Notes under the pieces: model-generated
Seen by the model: the letters and a program-made list of their open reading frames with translations, nothing else
Told to the model about the DNA's origin: nothing
Databases searched by the model: none
NCBI RefSeq assembly: GCF_048323755.1
Contig: NZ_JBLWFS010000008.1
Coordinates: forward strand, 1-64,000
Length of the DNA: 64,000 nt
Source: Alkalihalobacterium sp048323755
Lineage (GTDB): Bacteria; Bacillota; Bacilli; Bacillales; Bacillaceae_F
Reading direction: 5' to 3'
Shown: one piece after another, positions 51,834-60,753 of the stretch
How positions within the stretch are numbered: position 1 is the first letter of the stretch
Layout: every line of letters begins with the position of its first letter
Program-made: the position numbers and the translations under genes

Positions 51834-52325
51834 GTGATGGAAGAAAACGAACACAGCACTAATGACTATACTTATCTATACGGTTTCCGCTCTAGAAAGT
51901 ACTATAAGCTTTTTATTACCGAAAACGGTATTTGTGGGGCTGTAATCGCAGGGACGATTCCGGATGCCATTATGGCTGATATAATGCTACCTCGAAATCC
52001 TGCTGGCTTTTTCCTTGAACCGGTTTACAACAAAAAAATCTTAAAACGTCATGATAAGGAAGATGAACTAAATCCAACAATTATTGATAATTTACATTTT
52101 CTAAAATTAGATAAGAAGAATTTTTTTTGGGCAAAAGAGGGAATTCAACAAGTGAGGATCCAAACGAAGATGCATAATTTTACGTGGCCTGCAAAGAATT
52201 CAGGGACGATTACTTTTGTTTTACCTAAAAAGAAGAAGAAAACATTTATTATGTACCCTGTGCAGGATGTAGAGAATTTGATTGAGAGTCTAAAAAAAAT
52301 AGTTAGTAATGTGAAAGTCATATAA
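51834..52325 (+). CDS. Hypothetical protein
   Basis: A 163-residue soluble protein, with YLYGFRSRKYYKLFITENGI, a region of AGTIPDAIMADIMLPRNPAG and a lysine-rich LPKKKKKTFIMYPVQDVE. No family recognised. GTG at 51834 directly precedes ATG; TGGAGG lies upstream at acceptable spacing for the GTG. AT-rich composition but no clear sign of transfer. Confidence 0.68.
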   Translation: MMEENEHSTNDYTYLYGFRSRKYYKLFITENGICGAVIAGTIPDAIMADIMLPRNPAGFFLEPVYNKKILKRHDKEDELNPTIIDNLHFLKLDKKNFFWAKEGIQQVRIQTKMHNFTWPAKNSGTITFVLPKKKKKTFIMYPVQDVENLIESLKKIVSNVKVI

Positions 52326-52616
52326 TTGAAGCTTAGCTTTAAATCGTGTTACTAATATTACTGCTTAAAGGATCGAGGAGAAATAATTAAATAGCTACAA
52401 AAGAGAGGTTCATATCACTTTTACATTAGCACCTCTCTTTTTATTGCAATACGAGCATTTATCCTTTATCCTGCTTTAATTCGCAATTGCATTTTCTAAG
52501 AAATGCATGCGTCATGTGAACAATTGATACAGTCATGCTAACCAATAACTTGCTCAGTTTTAACAAAATGCTGATGACTCAAAGGGCTGAGTTTCCTAAT
52601 CATCCTCGCTAATAGT

Positions 52617-52804
52617 GAAAACGGACTCTGAGGCCGTTATTTGTGTTAAGATCAATGTTTTCTAAAGTTTAACGGACTCAGAAGCCCTTATTGCCTAAAA
52701 AAACAATCTTTTGCACATAAGATGCGACAAATAAGGTCCTCTCAGTCCTCTAACAATGAAAAAGCGAGAGAATTTAAGGAAATAAGGTCCTGTGAGTCCG
52801 CAAA
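52617..52804. repeat. Four-part inverted repeat element (F-F-R-R), copy 3
   Basis: Forward cores GGACTCTGAGGCCGTTATTT (about 52621) and GGACTCAGAAGCCCTTATT (about 52674), reverse cores AATAAGGTCCTCTCAGTCC (about 52729) and AATAAGGTCCTGTGAGTCCG (about 52780). Spacings about 52, 56 and 51 bp. The best-conserved copy; it lies between the hypothetical gene and ald. Confidence 0.9.
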
Positions 52805-52868
52805 AAAGATTAGCCATCTTAATTGAAATCTATAAAACTGTCTTGTTAACGACCTGTTTTTCCATGTA

Positions 52869-53993
52869 CTACACTTCTTGGGTTTCAAGTACTTCATAAA
52901 TGCACTTATGAGGTAGGTTGTGCGCTTTCGCTACCCCTTCATAAACGACCGAACCATTCATAATATTTAGCCCTTTGAGTAAGGCTGGATTCTCTATACA
53001 TGCTTTCCTATACCCTTTATTAGCTATTTGGATTGCATAAGGCACGGTGACATTCGTAAGGCCTATTGTTGATGTCCTTGGTACCGCTCCTGGCATGTTT
53101 CCGACCGCATAATGCACAACACCATGTTTTGTATAGGTCGGATTCGCATGTGTTGTTACTCGATCAACCGTTTCAAAGATACCACCTTGATCAATCGCAA
53201 CATCCACAATGACTGTACCTTCTTCCATTAAGCGAACAGTTTCCTCAGTAACCAGCTTCGGTGCTTTAGCTCCAGGGATCAAGACAGCACCAATTATCAA
53301 ATCCGCCTCACAACAAGCATCACTAATGGTTTGGGGGTTCGACATTAACGTTTGAATCGACGTTCCGAAGATATCATCTAATTCACGCAAACGACTTGGA
53401 TTTACATCGATAATGGAAACTTCAGCGCCTAAGCCGATTGCAATTTTTGCAGCATTTGTTCCAACAACTCCCCCACCTATAATTGTTACTTTACCTCGTT
53501 TCACTCCAGGAATGCCGCCGAGTAAAATGCCCTTGCCACCTTTTGTTTTTTCCAGAAATTGCGCACCGATTTGCGTTGCCATTCTTCCTGCGACTTCGCT
53601 CATCGGTGTCAAAAGCGGTAAGCTCCCATCGACGAATTGTACCGTTTCATACGAAATGGCTACGACATTTTTTTCTATAAGAGCTTTTGTTAATTCGCGT
53701 TCTGCCGCTAGATGTAAATACGTAAATAAAACAAGCCCCTCATAAAAATAACGATATTCTTCTCGTAACGGCTCCTTCACTTTCATAACCATTTCACAGG
53801 CCCAGGCCTCTTCAGTGGTTACGATAACAGCACCAGCTTCAGTATACAGTTCATCGTAGAAACCAGACCCAAGGCCAGCACACGTTTCTATAAAAACCTC
53901 ATGACCTTCTTTTACTAAGTTCAACACCCCTCCTGGAGTTAAAGCAACACGGTTTTCATTATTTTTAATCTCCTTTGGCACACCAATCCGCAC
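52869..53993 (-). CDS. ald: Alanine dehydrogenase
   Basis: A 374-residue NAD-dependent enzyme interconverting L-alanine and pyruvate plus ammonia. N-terminal MRIGVPKEIKNNENRVALTP, active-site Lys in MVMKVKEPL and His in FTYLHLAAE, NAD-binding GGGVVGTNAAKIAIGLGAEV. In this cluster it can deaminate alanine produced by the upstream aminotransferase and restore pyruvate. A 21-bp hairpin lies between the two genes, so they may be partly uncoupled. ATG (minus strand) preceded by AGAAGGGGG. Confidence 0.95.
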   Translation of the reverse strand: MRIGVPKEIKNNENRVALTPGGVLNLVKEGHEVFIETCAGLGSGFYDELYTEAGAVIVTTEEAWACEMVMKVKEPLREEYRYFYEGLVLFTYLHLAAERELTKALIEKNVVAISYETVQFVDGSLPLLTPMSEVAGRMATQIGAQFLEKTKGGKGILLGGIPGVKRGKVTIIGGGVVGTNAAKIAIGLGAEVSIIDVNPSRLRELDDIFGTSIQTLMSNPQTISDACCEADLIIGAVLIPGAKAPKLVTEETVRLMEEGTVIVDVAIDQGGIFETVDRVTTHANPTYTKHGVVHYAVGNMPGAVPRTSTIGLTNVTVPYAIQIANKGYRKACIENPALLKGLNIMNGSVVYEGVAKAHNLPHKCIYEVLETQEV

Positions 53994-54015
53994 AACAACG
54001 AACCCCCTTCTTTAA

Positions 54016-54059
54016 ATGGTAGCAGGTACCTTTAGTGGACTAAAGGTACCTGCTACCAT
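54016..54059 (-). repeat. 21-bp perfect hairpin between aminotransferase and ald
   Basis: ATGGTAGCAGGTACCTTTAG and its exact complement, 21-bp stem with a 2-nt turn. Same family as 48658-48701, with paired changes (ACCAGGC to AGCAGGT). It lacks a T tract on the minus strand, so it may stabilise or process the transcript instead of ending it. Confidence 0.85.
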
Positions 54060-54174
54060 ATTTATTTCACCTTTATAACCTTTTTTCTCACTCAACCTTT
54101 ATACTCAGCCATAACAGCTTTTTGCACTTTGCTTCATACTAGTGTCCATTCACTGATTACTAGATTTATACTTA

Positions 54175-55533
54175 TTAATCTTTTAATTCATTCAGCGCTT
54201 CTTTCAGCGTTTGAACTAAGAAGGCTAGGTCCTCTTCTTCTGTATTTAATGGTGGCGCGATCGTTAGTACATTATTAAAGCCAGCTACAGTAGCGCCATT
54301 TTTACCAATAATAACGCCCTTTTGTTTACAAGAAGCGATGACTTTATTGACAATACTTACATCAATTGGAGTCTTCGTCGCTTTATCGGCAACGAGTTCG
54401 ATCCCGATGAGAAGACCCCTTCCTCGTACATCTCCAACATAAGGATGGTTTTGAAGAAGGTTTTGGAGATCATTTTTCAGTCGTTCTCCTAACCGCTTCG
54501 ACCGATCAAATAAGTTTTCTTTTTCCATAATTTCTAGGTTTTTAAGAGCTAGTGCACAAGCAGCAGGGCTACCGCCGAATGTATTTACATGTCTAAAGTA
54601 GTCATACTGCTCCGAACCTTTAAACGCTTCGTATATTTCACGTTTCACAGCTGTCGCTGATAACGGCAAGTAGGCACTTGTAATCCCTTTTGCCATCGTT
54701 ATAATATCTGGCTTTACACCGTAATTCATAAATCCAAATGGTTCACCCGTACGGCCGAAACCACAAATCACCTCATCAACAATCATTAAAGCCCCATGCT
54801 TTTCACATATTTCCTTAACAGCAGACATATACCCATCAGGCGGGACGAGTACACCGCCTCCTGTAATGATTGGCTCCATAATGACTCCAGCGATCGTTTC
54901 ACTTAATTCCCACGTCATCGTACGGTCGATTGCTTGAACCGCCTCTAATTCCGCAGGAGGGCAATCAGGAGCATCATTTGAACGGTATAAGTCCGGTGGA
55001 GGAACGTGGATAAACCCAGGTGCTAACGGTTCATATCTATACTTTCTTTCAGCCTGCCCAGTCGCAGCAAGTGCACCCATTGAATTCCCGTGATACGCAC
55101 GATATCTTGAAATAAATTTATATCGGTTCGTATCACCTTTTTGTTGGTGATACTGTCTTGCTATTTTAAATGCCGTTTCATTCGCTTCCGAACCACTATT
55201 CGAGAAGAAAATAACGTACTCATCTCCGAGCCATTCATTTAATTTTTCGCCTAGTTTAATCGCAGGTAAATGACTTTGTGTCAGTGGAAAATACGCTAAC
55301 TCTTTTAATTGCTCATACGCCGCCTCAGCTAATTCGGTACGTCCGTACCCTACATTGACACACCATAAACCAGACATGGCATCTAAATATCTATTCCCAT
55401 CATGGTCAGTCACCCAAGCTCCTTTTGCTTTTGTCACCACCATTGTTCCATCTGGATTATATGGCTTCATTGAATGCCAAATGTATTTTTCATCTTTTTC
55501 TAGCGCTTTACTATTTTCATTTGTACTGAGCAT
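54175..55533 (-). CDS. Class III omega-amino acid:pyruvate aminotransferase
   Basis: A 452-residue PLP enzyme: WHSMKPYNPDGTMVVTKAKG, YLDAMSGLWCVNVGYGR, FFSNSGSEANETAFKIARQY, MIVDEVICGFGRTGEPF and the Schiff-base lysine in DIITMAKGITSAYLPLSA. Resembles taurine- or beta-alanine-pyruvate aminotransferases. The ATG at 55533 follows GGAGGAAGGACA; an upstream start lacks support. Next to a malonate-semialdehyde-type dehydrogenase, so beta-alanine is the likely substrate, giving malonate semialdehyde and alanine. Confidence 0.87.
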   Translation of the reverse strand: MLSTNENSKALEKDEKYIWHSMKPYNPDGTMVVTKAKGAWVTDHDGNRYLDAMSGLWCVNVGYGRTELAEAAYEQLKELAYFPLTQSHLPAIKLGEKLNEWLGDEYVIFFSNSGSEANETAFKIARQYHQQKGDTNRYKFISRYRAYHGNSMGALAATGQAERKYRYEPLAPGFIHVPPPDLYRSNDAPDCPPAELEAVQAIDRTMTWELSETIAGVIMEPIITGGGVLVPPDGYMSAVKEICEKHGALMIVDEVICGFGRTGEPFGFMNYGVKPDIITMAKGITSAYLPLSATAVKREIYEAFKGSEQYDYFRHVNTFGGSPAACALALKNLEIMEKENLFDRSKRLGERLKNDLQNLLQNHPYVGDVRGRGLLIGIELVADKATKTPIDVSIVNKVIASCKQKGVIIGKNGATVAGFNNVLTIAPPLNTEEEDLAFLVQTLKEALNELKD

Positions 55534-55701
55534 TGTCCTTCCTCCTTCCTCCTCTAAAAACATTTTTGAACGTCCAACTGCAAGGGTTGTAGGGTTTACC
55601 ATTCATTCCTTATATTTTCTAACATTAGAAAATAGTTGGCTTCCACCTCAATAATGACGGCGAAAGCCCTGTCTATTTTACTAACTGTCAAAATGCTTTA
55701 T

Positions 55702-57168
55702 TTAAAAATCATATCTAGATGTAATCATTTTCTTACGCGTAAAGAAATTAACACCGTCTTTTCCATTGACATGGAGGTCACCGTAGAACGAATCTTTCCA
55801 ACCTGAGAATGGGAAGAAAGCCATTGTTGCTGGTACACCTACGTTAATACCAAGCATTCCTGCATCAGCCTCTTCACGGAATTTACGAACGGCTTTTGCA
55901 TCCTTCGTATAGATGGTCGCCCCATTTCCGTAACGAGACTTACGAATGTATTCTAATCCTCCATCTAAATCTTCTGCACGCAGCATACTAATAACAGGTG
56001 CAAAGATTTCCTCTTTCGCAATTACCATTTCTGGTGTTACATGATCAAAAATTGTTGGTCCTAAGAAGTTTCCGTCCTTCATTTCATCCATTTCTTTTCG
56101 ACCGTCACGGATTAAAGATGCTCCTTCTTCAACCCCTTTTGAGATATAATCTAATACTTTCGCACGATGGGAGTCCCGAATGACTGGTGTTAAAAGAACT
56201 TCATCATCTAATCCGTTACCAATGATTAACTCATCAGCCCTTGCCTTTAATTCCCTTACAAATGCCTCTCCATCACCGACAACAACGACAGCACTACAAG
56301 CCATACAACGTTGCCCAGCACTGCCATAAGCAGATGCAACAATATGTGTAACTGCCTTTTCTACGTCAGCATCCGGCATAACAATATGGTGGTTTTTCGC
56401 ACCAGAAAGCGCTTGAACTCGTTTACCATTTGCGGCCGCACGCTCATAGACATATTTTGCAACTGGCTGTGAGCCAACAAAGGAAATCGCTTTAACTTCT
56501 TCATGATCAAGTAAGCCATTGACGACATCATGGGCACCATGAACAACATTTAGTACACCCGCTGGAGCACCTGCTTGTGTAAACAATTCAGCTAGTCGAC
56601 TAGCTAACATCGGCGTTCTTTCAGATGGCTTAAGAACGAATGTATTTCCACAAGCAATGGCTAACGGGAACATCCATAATGGCACCATCATCGGGAAATT
56701 AAATGGAGTAATTCCACCAATGACACCTAATGGGTAACGGAACATTTCGGAGTCGATGTCCTCCGCAATACCTGATAATGTTTCACCCATCATGAGTGTT
56801 GGGGCACCTGCTGCAAATTCCACACATTCAATTCCACGTTGTACTTCACCATGTGCTTCCTTAAACGCTTTCCCATTTTCTTGAACGATTAACTTCGCTA
56901 ATTCATCATGATTATCGGAAAGGAGCGTGTGAAATTTAAATAAAATACGAGCCCGTTTCGGTACAGGTGTGTTTTTCCACGTACGAAAAGCTTCACTTGC
57001 TGCTTGCACCGCTTGATCGACATCTTCTTTTGTCGAAACGGGAACTGTCGCTAACACCTCTCCCGTGGCTGGATTCGGTACTTCTAATAAGTTTGTACTG
57101 TTTGATTCTACCCACTGACCGTTAATGTAATTTTTTAATACATTTGTTTGATTTTTTATCACTGTCAT
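55702..57168 (-). CDS. mmsA: CoA-acylating (methyl)malonate-semialdehyde dehydrogenase
   Basis: A 488-residue aldehyde dehydrogenase of the MmsA/IolA type, turning malonate or methylmalonate semialdehyde into acetyl- or propionyl-CoA plus CO2. Catalytic Cys in GQRCMACSAVVVVG (about residue 285), plus TPFNFPMMVPLWMFPLAIACGN and PFSGWKDSFYGDLHVNG, typical of the CoA-dependent subgroup, which lacks the usual general-base Glu context. ATG at 57168 has AGGAGG at 7 nt. No iol genes are near, so it serves the adjacent aminotransferase. Confidence 0.92.
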   Translation of the reverse strand: MTVIKNQTNVLKNYINGQWVESNSTNLLEVPNPATGEVLATVPVSTKEDVDQAVQAASEAFRTWKNTPVPKRARILFKFHTLLSDNHDELAKLIVQENGKAFKEAHGEVQRGIECVEFAAGAPTLMMGETLSGIAEDIDSEMFRYPLGVIGGITPFNFPMMVPLWMFPLAIACGNTFVLKPSERTPMLASRLAELFTQAGAPAGVLNVVHGAHDVVNGLLDHEEVKAISFVGSQPVAKYVYERAAANGKRVQALSGAKNHHIVMPDADVEKAVTHIVASAYGSAGQRCMACSAVVVVGDGEAFVRELKARADELIIGNGLDDEVLLTPVIRDSHRAKVLDYISKGVEEGASLIRDGRKEMDEMKDGNFLGPTIFDHVTPEMVIAKEEIFAPVISMLRAEDLDGGLEYIRKSRYGNGATIYTKDAKAVRKFREEADAGMLGINVGVPATMAFFPFSGWKDSFYGDLHVNGKDGVNFFTRKKMITSRYDF

Positions 57169-57295
57169 AGTCGTTCCTCCTATTATTTTCTGATTTTTCA
57201 AATATCTAATCCTTGTAATCATTATCTCTCATTTTGTAAGGGCCTTCATTAGACACAATGTAAAATATCTAGATAAGATAATTCCACAAAATGAA

Positions 57296-57345
57296 CAGTG
57301 CCAGGTACCTTTAATGCGCTGTTGCGCTAAAGGTACCTGGCACTG
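57296..57345 (-). repeat. 18-bp perfect hairpin of the GTACC family
   Basis: CAGTGCCAGGTACCTTTA and its exact complement around a 14-nt loop. Third member of the family at 48658 and 54016, with further compensating changes. Located between mmsA and the tandem repeat after pucR. Confidence 0.85.
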
Positions 57346-57346
57346 G

Positions 57347-57436
57347 GTGTTTTACAGTGTTTTACAGTGTTTTACAGTGTTTTACAGTGTTTTACAGTAT
57401 TTTACAGTGTTTTACAGTGTTTTACAGTCTTTTACA
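57347..57436. repeat. 10-bp tandem repeat, eight units
   Basis: TTTACAGTGT repeated eight times from 57351 (units 5 and 8 differ by one base), ending inside the last codons of pucR on the minus strand. The period of 10 bp equals about one DNA turn. The pucR stop codon TAA is itself part of the repeat. Confidence 0.92.
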
Positions 57437-59048
57437 TCTCGTGAGCGGCGGTTGGGTTGTCATTTTCGGTCATGTTTAAGTAGTCGTAGGCCAGTAACAT
57501 AAATTCGATGGCAAGCCTCTTTTCTGAATGCATAAAGTCCGGGCCTAGAAGCGTTTCTAACTTTTCGATCCGATGATACATCGTTTGTCTGACTACAAAA
57601 AGCTTTTTCGCTGTTTCTTGTTTTGAACCGTTACATGCTAGATAGGCTTTCAATGTTTCTATTAGCTTACCATTATATTTTCTATCGTATTCCATGACAG
57701 GCTGCAAATACTCCATCACGATTTCTTGAAGGTCACTGTGCCTATTAATGAGTGATAGTATTCGGTACAAATGCAAGTCATCGTAGAAATAACTCTTACC
57801 TTCTTGTGATAATTTATCTTGTAGTCGTAATGTCTCTTTTGCCGTTTTATAGCTTATATGTATATCACTTAGCTGCTTGACAAACTTACCTACACCAAAG
57901 GAAATCGAAGCTACTTTTAACTTTTTAGAATAATCGGCTGTATTCAACCGCTTAAATCCATCTGTCATTCTAGCCTTCCATGTTTTGGGTGTCCGTTTAT
58001 TTCCTAATATAAATACGATATGATGTCTAATTTCAATAGAAAAAACATAAAACCCTTGTTGCTCGAAAATTGTGCGGAATAAAAGTTTAAAGTATGTTCC
58101 ATCTAAAGTAGATGTCTGACTCGTTAAATTTAATTTACACGTGCATACAATCCCCCCATTTAACTTTAAGCCAGGCTCTACATACGTTAAATGCTCCTTA
58201 ATTCCCTCATTACTGTGATGACCTTCTAACCAATCCGTCATCCACTCCGCTTCTTTCATTCTTCGCTTTTCTTCTACATATAAATCTCGTAACAGATATT
58301 GAGCAAGTGCGGTCGTCGTTCGATCGAGAATAAGCAAATCAAATTCATTAATCTCTCTCTGATCTGTAACGATAACCAATTCAGCAAACTGATGACCTAA
58401 GATTTGTACGGGCTGACGACCAATTGAAGCAACAAGGGGGTCCTGTTGTTCTGCCTCAATTTTTTCTAATACGTTTCGTCTTTCACTCGCTGATAATTGG
58501 GGAATAAAAATCATATCTTCATTAAAAAACGTAACAACTTGGACATCTAAAAACGACTGGAAAAACGTTAGGATTTCTTCATAGTGTTCAATTTCGAGTA
58601 ATTGTTTATTTAACGTTTGGGAGTAACTCTCTAGATCAGAAATCATTTGATATTGTTGATTGATAAGCAGTGAATGAATATCTTGAGTGATTTGTACGAA
58701 TGCTACTTCTTGGTGAAAAAGAATAATTGGAAACTGATGTTTATTAGCAATTTCAATAATTTCTTGAGGAATGTTTGAGGTGTGTGTTCCTAATTCAATA
58801 CATAAACCGGAAGCGTTACTTTCAATTAATTGCTTGAGAAACGAAATAAATAAAGCTTTATTTTCTTTCCAGCCTAAACCAGTGGTAAGAATTAGCTCAT
58901 GACCATTTAATAACTTTCGAATATTGACCACTTCAACAACATGAACCCATTTTACATTTCGGTGTAAACCATCTGCTCCAGCGATCACTTCGGTGTTATC
59001 AAAGTGCTTTCTTTGTAAGATTTCATTAATGGTTATATATGATTTCAT
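57432..59048 (-). CDS. PucR family transcriptional regulator
   Basis: A 538-residue regulator with an N-terminal PucR domain (about 1-130, TINEILQRKHFDNTEVIAGA..., GLCIELGTHTSNIPQEII), a middle GGDEF-like/sensor region and a C-terminal HTH_30 (about 460-525, CNGSKQETAKKLFVVRQTMY). PucR-type proteins activate purine, pyrimidine or amino acid catabolic genes when substrate is present. It is upstream of mmsA in the same direction and most likely controls mmsA, the aminotransferase and ald. The 59049-59572 gap holds only the pucR promoter side and the csp leader. Confidence 0.88.
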   Translation of the reverse strand: MKSYITINEILQRKHFDNTEVIAGADGLHRNVKWVHVVEVVNIRKLLNGHELILTTGLGWKENKALFISFLKQLIESNASGLCIELGTHTSNIPQEIIEIANKHQFPIILFHQEVAFVQITQDIHSLLINQQYQMISDLESYSQTLNKQLLEIEHYEEILTFFQSFLDVQVVTFFNEDMIFIPQLSASERRNVLEKIEAEQQDPLVASIGRQPVQILGHQFAELVIVTDQREINEFDLLILDRTTTALAQYLLRDLYVEEKRRMKEAEWMTDWLEGHHSNEGIKEHLTYVEPGLKLNGGIVCTCKLNLTSQTSTLDGTYFKLLFRTIFEQQGFYVFSIEIRHHIVFILGNKRTPKTWKARMTDGFKRLNTADYSKKLKVASISFGVGKFVKQLSDIHISYKTAKETLRLQDKLSQEGKSYFYDDLHLYRILSLINRHSDLQEIVMEYLQPVMEYDRKYNGKLIETLKAYLACNGSKQETAKKLFVVRQTMYHRIEKLETLLGPDFMHSEKRLAIEFMLLAYDYLNMTENDNPTAAHEM

Positions 59049-59572
59049 TGCCTCACTTCCTTTTCACCATCTACCTAATAACATAAGAATATAGTTATCA
59101 ACTATTTCTATTTGTATGTCAGAATTCCCTTTATTTTCAGACAAAACAAACAAAAAGTATGGTAGATTTTCTATCCATACTTGAACAATTGTTAGTGAAA
59201 TAGCACGTGTATCACAACTCCTCCTGTCCCTCTCGACATTTCGTTAATGCAAAATTCTAACCTATGACTTCTTTTGCTTTACGTTTATAAAGAAGGTGGT
59301 GTTGAATATTTCCATTCCCACGGTTTATCTAATATAGACTGGTCATTAAAAGTTATTTGTTTGTATTGCATGATTGCTTTTCTTTTTCTTTGTGAGATTT
59401 TTACTATTTTAGTTGAATTCCAATCATTTGCAATTTTTCCTGTTTCCTGCTATGATAAAGAAGTTATTTTTGTTCGGTGTAAAGAATAGTATGAATATCG
59501 ACTTTTCGTCTTGATGATACTTTGGGCAAGGATAGTAAAAAATGTGTGGTAACGCACTAGGAGGCAACAAAT

Positions 59573-59773
59573 ATGGAAAAAGGTACAGTAAAATGGTTTA
59601 ATGCAGAAAAAGGTTTTGGTTTTATCGAACGTGAAAATGGAGACGATGTATTCGTACACTTCTCTGCTATCCAAAGTGAAGGCTTCAAATCATTAGACGA
59701 AGGTCAAAAAGTAACGTTTGACGTTGAGCAAGGTGCTCGTGGAGCTCAAGCTGCTAACGTTCAAGCTGCTTAA
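59573..59773 (+). CDS. Cold-shock protein, CspB/CspD type
   Basis: A 66-residue OB-fold RNA chaperone with RNP1 KGFGFIE and RNP2 DVFVHFSAI, start MEKGTVKWFNAEKGFG. Length and sequence are typical of Bacillus cold-shock proteins. AGGAGGC precedes the ATG, and a leader of about 100 nt (59470-59572) probably carries the temperature-responsive structure known for this family. Terminator follows. Confidence 0.96.
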   Translation: MEKGTVKWFNAEKGFGFIERENGDDVFVHFSAIQSEGFKSLDEGQKVTFDVEQGARGAQAANVQAA

Positions 59774-59790
59774 TCTTAAATCGTTTATAC

Positions 59791-59822
59791 AAACAGGCTC
59801 TTTATATAGGGCCTGTTTTTTT
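59791..59822 (+). terminator. Terminator of csp
   Basis: AAACAGGC / GCCTGTTT stem, 12-nt loop, seven T. Confidence 0.9.
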
Positions 59823-59939
59823 GTGCGACAGGCAGTCGCACATTGTCATGACGCTAATGTGAAATTGTACGCATTGCCCTTCATCCAAGGATTTAAAATC
59901 ATCACCAGTAACCTTTACTATTGTTATGTAAATAAAATA

Positions 59940-60038
59940 AGGCTGTTTTCGTAAACTTTGTTGCTATTGGACCGTAACCAAGCTTTGGCTTGGTTACGGT
60001 CCAATAGCTAAAAGCAACACTCTTTTAGAAAAGAGCCT
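59940..60038. repeat. MITE-like long hairpin
   Basis: A 99-bp palindrome: outer AGGCTGTTTTC / GAAAAGAGCCT and GTTGC / GCAAC, inner perfect 21-bp stem GCTATTGGACCGTAACCAAG(C) with a TTTG loop. No protein is encoded. Probably a non-autonomous mobile element or its remnant; it lies between csp and a downstream hairpin. Confidence 0.7.
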
Positions 60039-60044
60039 AAAATA

Positions 60045-60076
60045 AAAAATGGTTTCCTGGCCCGGAAACCATTTTT
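60045..60076. terminator. Bidirectional hairpin terminator
   Basis: AAAAATGGTTTCC pairs with GGAAACCATTTTT across a TGGCCC loop. May end transcription of the convergent carD-family gene. 60077-60291 shows no other feature. Confidence 0.8.
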
Positions 60077-60291
60077 ATAGTTGACCCTATGGTGTTACCC
60101 ATTCGTTTTGTTATTTGATGGAAATTCAAACGTTCGTAAAAGAAATTTTAATAATGAAAACGGAATAGATTGTAGAAATAAAAAAAGAGGTTAATGCTCT
60201 AAAGGTGAGTTGAAGAAGTTGAATGTCTTTGAAAGAATTTACTTTTAATAATAAACTTTCGGGAGATGTAATACATTGTCTTAAGTTAAGC

Positions 60292-60753
60292 TTAATAGAA
60301 ACTCTTTATTTGATTTTCAGTAATCCCTTTAATTAACTCGAGTTCACTAATCAAAAATTCATGTGCGTTATCTAACATCTTTTTTTCGCTTGTATTCAGT
60401 GCTTTTTCTTTCTTCATACGCATTAAATCACGTACAACTTCAGCACAATCTTGTATTTTACCCGTTTTTATTTTGTCCATGTTCACTTTATACCTTTGTT
60501 TCCACGGCAGCAATCTATCTGATTCTCCATGCTGAAAAATGTGTATGATCTGTTTTAATGCATTTATGTCAGTAACAGGGCGTATACATGAACTCAATAT
60601 TTTACCCGTAGGAATCATGACTTGCATATTACTGATTAACATTTTTATGACATAATACTGTTGTTTGTCCCCTGAGATTTCCTTTTCTTCTATGGCTTTA
60701 ATTATACCTGCTCCGTGCATTGAATAAACAATGTTATCACCAATTTGAAACAA
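60292..60753 (-). CDS. CarD/CdnL-family transcription regulator
   Basis: A 153-residue protein of the CarD_TRCF family, similar to B. subtilis YdeB. N-terminal RNA-polymerase-interaction domain (about 1-60, LFQIGDNIVYSMHGAGII) and a helical C-terminal DNA-binding part with HGESDRLLPWKQRYKVNMDKIKTG. These proteins bind the RNAP beta subunit and stabilise open promoter complexes. Start is TTG at 60753, since GGAGGTG lies 6 nt before it and family members begin with FQIGD. Located upstream of the guaC regulatory region, divergent from it. Confidence 0.88.
   Translation of the reverse strand: MFQIGDNIVYSMHGAGIIKAIEEKEISGDKQQYYVIKMLISNMQVMIPTGKILSSCIRPVTDINALKQIIHIFQHGESDRLLPWKQRYKVNMDKIKTGKIQDCAEVVRDLMRMKKEKALNTSEKKMLDNAHEFLISELELIKGITENQIKSFY

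Noticed and set aside
57314..57502. 62-residue frame through the 10-bp repeat
   Set aside because: Repeat artefact antisense to the end of pucR.
59274..59489. 71-residue frame between pucR and csp
   Set aside because: Hydrophobic AT-rich translation, no ribosome site, no family resemblance.
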